Notes under the pieces: model-generated
Seen by the model: only the letters and a program-made list of their open reading frames with translations
Database searches by the model: none
What the model was told of the DNA's origin: nothing
Program-made: the position numbers and the translations under genes
Shown here: positions 19,213-19,282 of the stretch, piece by piece
How positions within the stretch are numbered: the stretch's first letter is position 1
Layout of the letters: the number at the start of each line of letters is the position of its first letter
Assembly (NCBI GenBank): GCA_015852425.1
Contig: JAAAIG010000078.1
Span: 1-19,282 of the forward strand
Direction: 5' to 3'
Origin: Gryganskiella cystojenkinii
Taxonomy: Eukaryota; Mortierellomycota; Mortierellomycetes; Mortierellales; Mortierellaceae
Length of the DNA: 19,282 nt

Positions 19213-19282
19213 GTATGTTCGCGAGTTTGAAATCCATTTTGTTATTGACTGTGAGTCAGATAGAGGTCTAATTCAATTTTTT

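Overview
The window looks like nuclear DNA of a filamentous fungus. Genes are spaced and carry short GT-AG introns (about 60-225 bp) with CTAAC/CTGAC/TTAAC-like branch sites. Several genes have long pyrimidine-rich leaders, and A/T homopolymers are frequent. I infer an early-diverging lineage, Mortierella-like, from the overall style only. No tRNA, rRNA, CRISPR or bacterial operon structure was seen. All recognisable intact genes lie on the + strand.

Layout. (1) 1-1769: the 3' part of an aprataxin-type DNA repair gene, four exons in view, with a HIT domain followed by a C2H2 finger. (2) 1770-4108: non-coding, with a strongly pyrimidine-rich leader and a probable 5'-UTR intron. (3) 4109-5608: an intronless gene for a 499-residue C2H2 zinc-finger transcription factor with a Gln/Ser/Pro-rich body and three C-terminal fingers. 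(4) 6590-7203: a two-exon gene for a 171-residue multi-pass membrane protein of unknown function. (5) 7504-8040: a broken minus-strand coding remnant with a Cys cluster. (6) 8335-11793: three tandem two-exon genes (called A, B and C here) for related multi-pass membrane proteins that I do not recognise. They share the intron position, intron phase and sequence motifs. (7) 11794-16626: mostly non-coding, holding a decayed reverse-transcriptase tail on the minus strand, a candidate TA-flanked MITE beside it, and microsatellites. (8) 16951 to the right edge: a multi-exon chromatin gene with a PHD finger and a linker-histone-like (H15) winged helix, running out of the window.

The most novel element is the tandem family A/B/C. 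Copies A and B also share a 17-base upstream motif (16 of 17 identical) at nearly the same distance from their start codons, so the duplicated unit seems to have included promoter DNA. The flanking genes (repair, transcription factor, chromatin reader) are ordinary housekeeping or regulatory genes with no visible link to this family.
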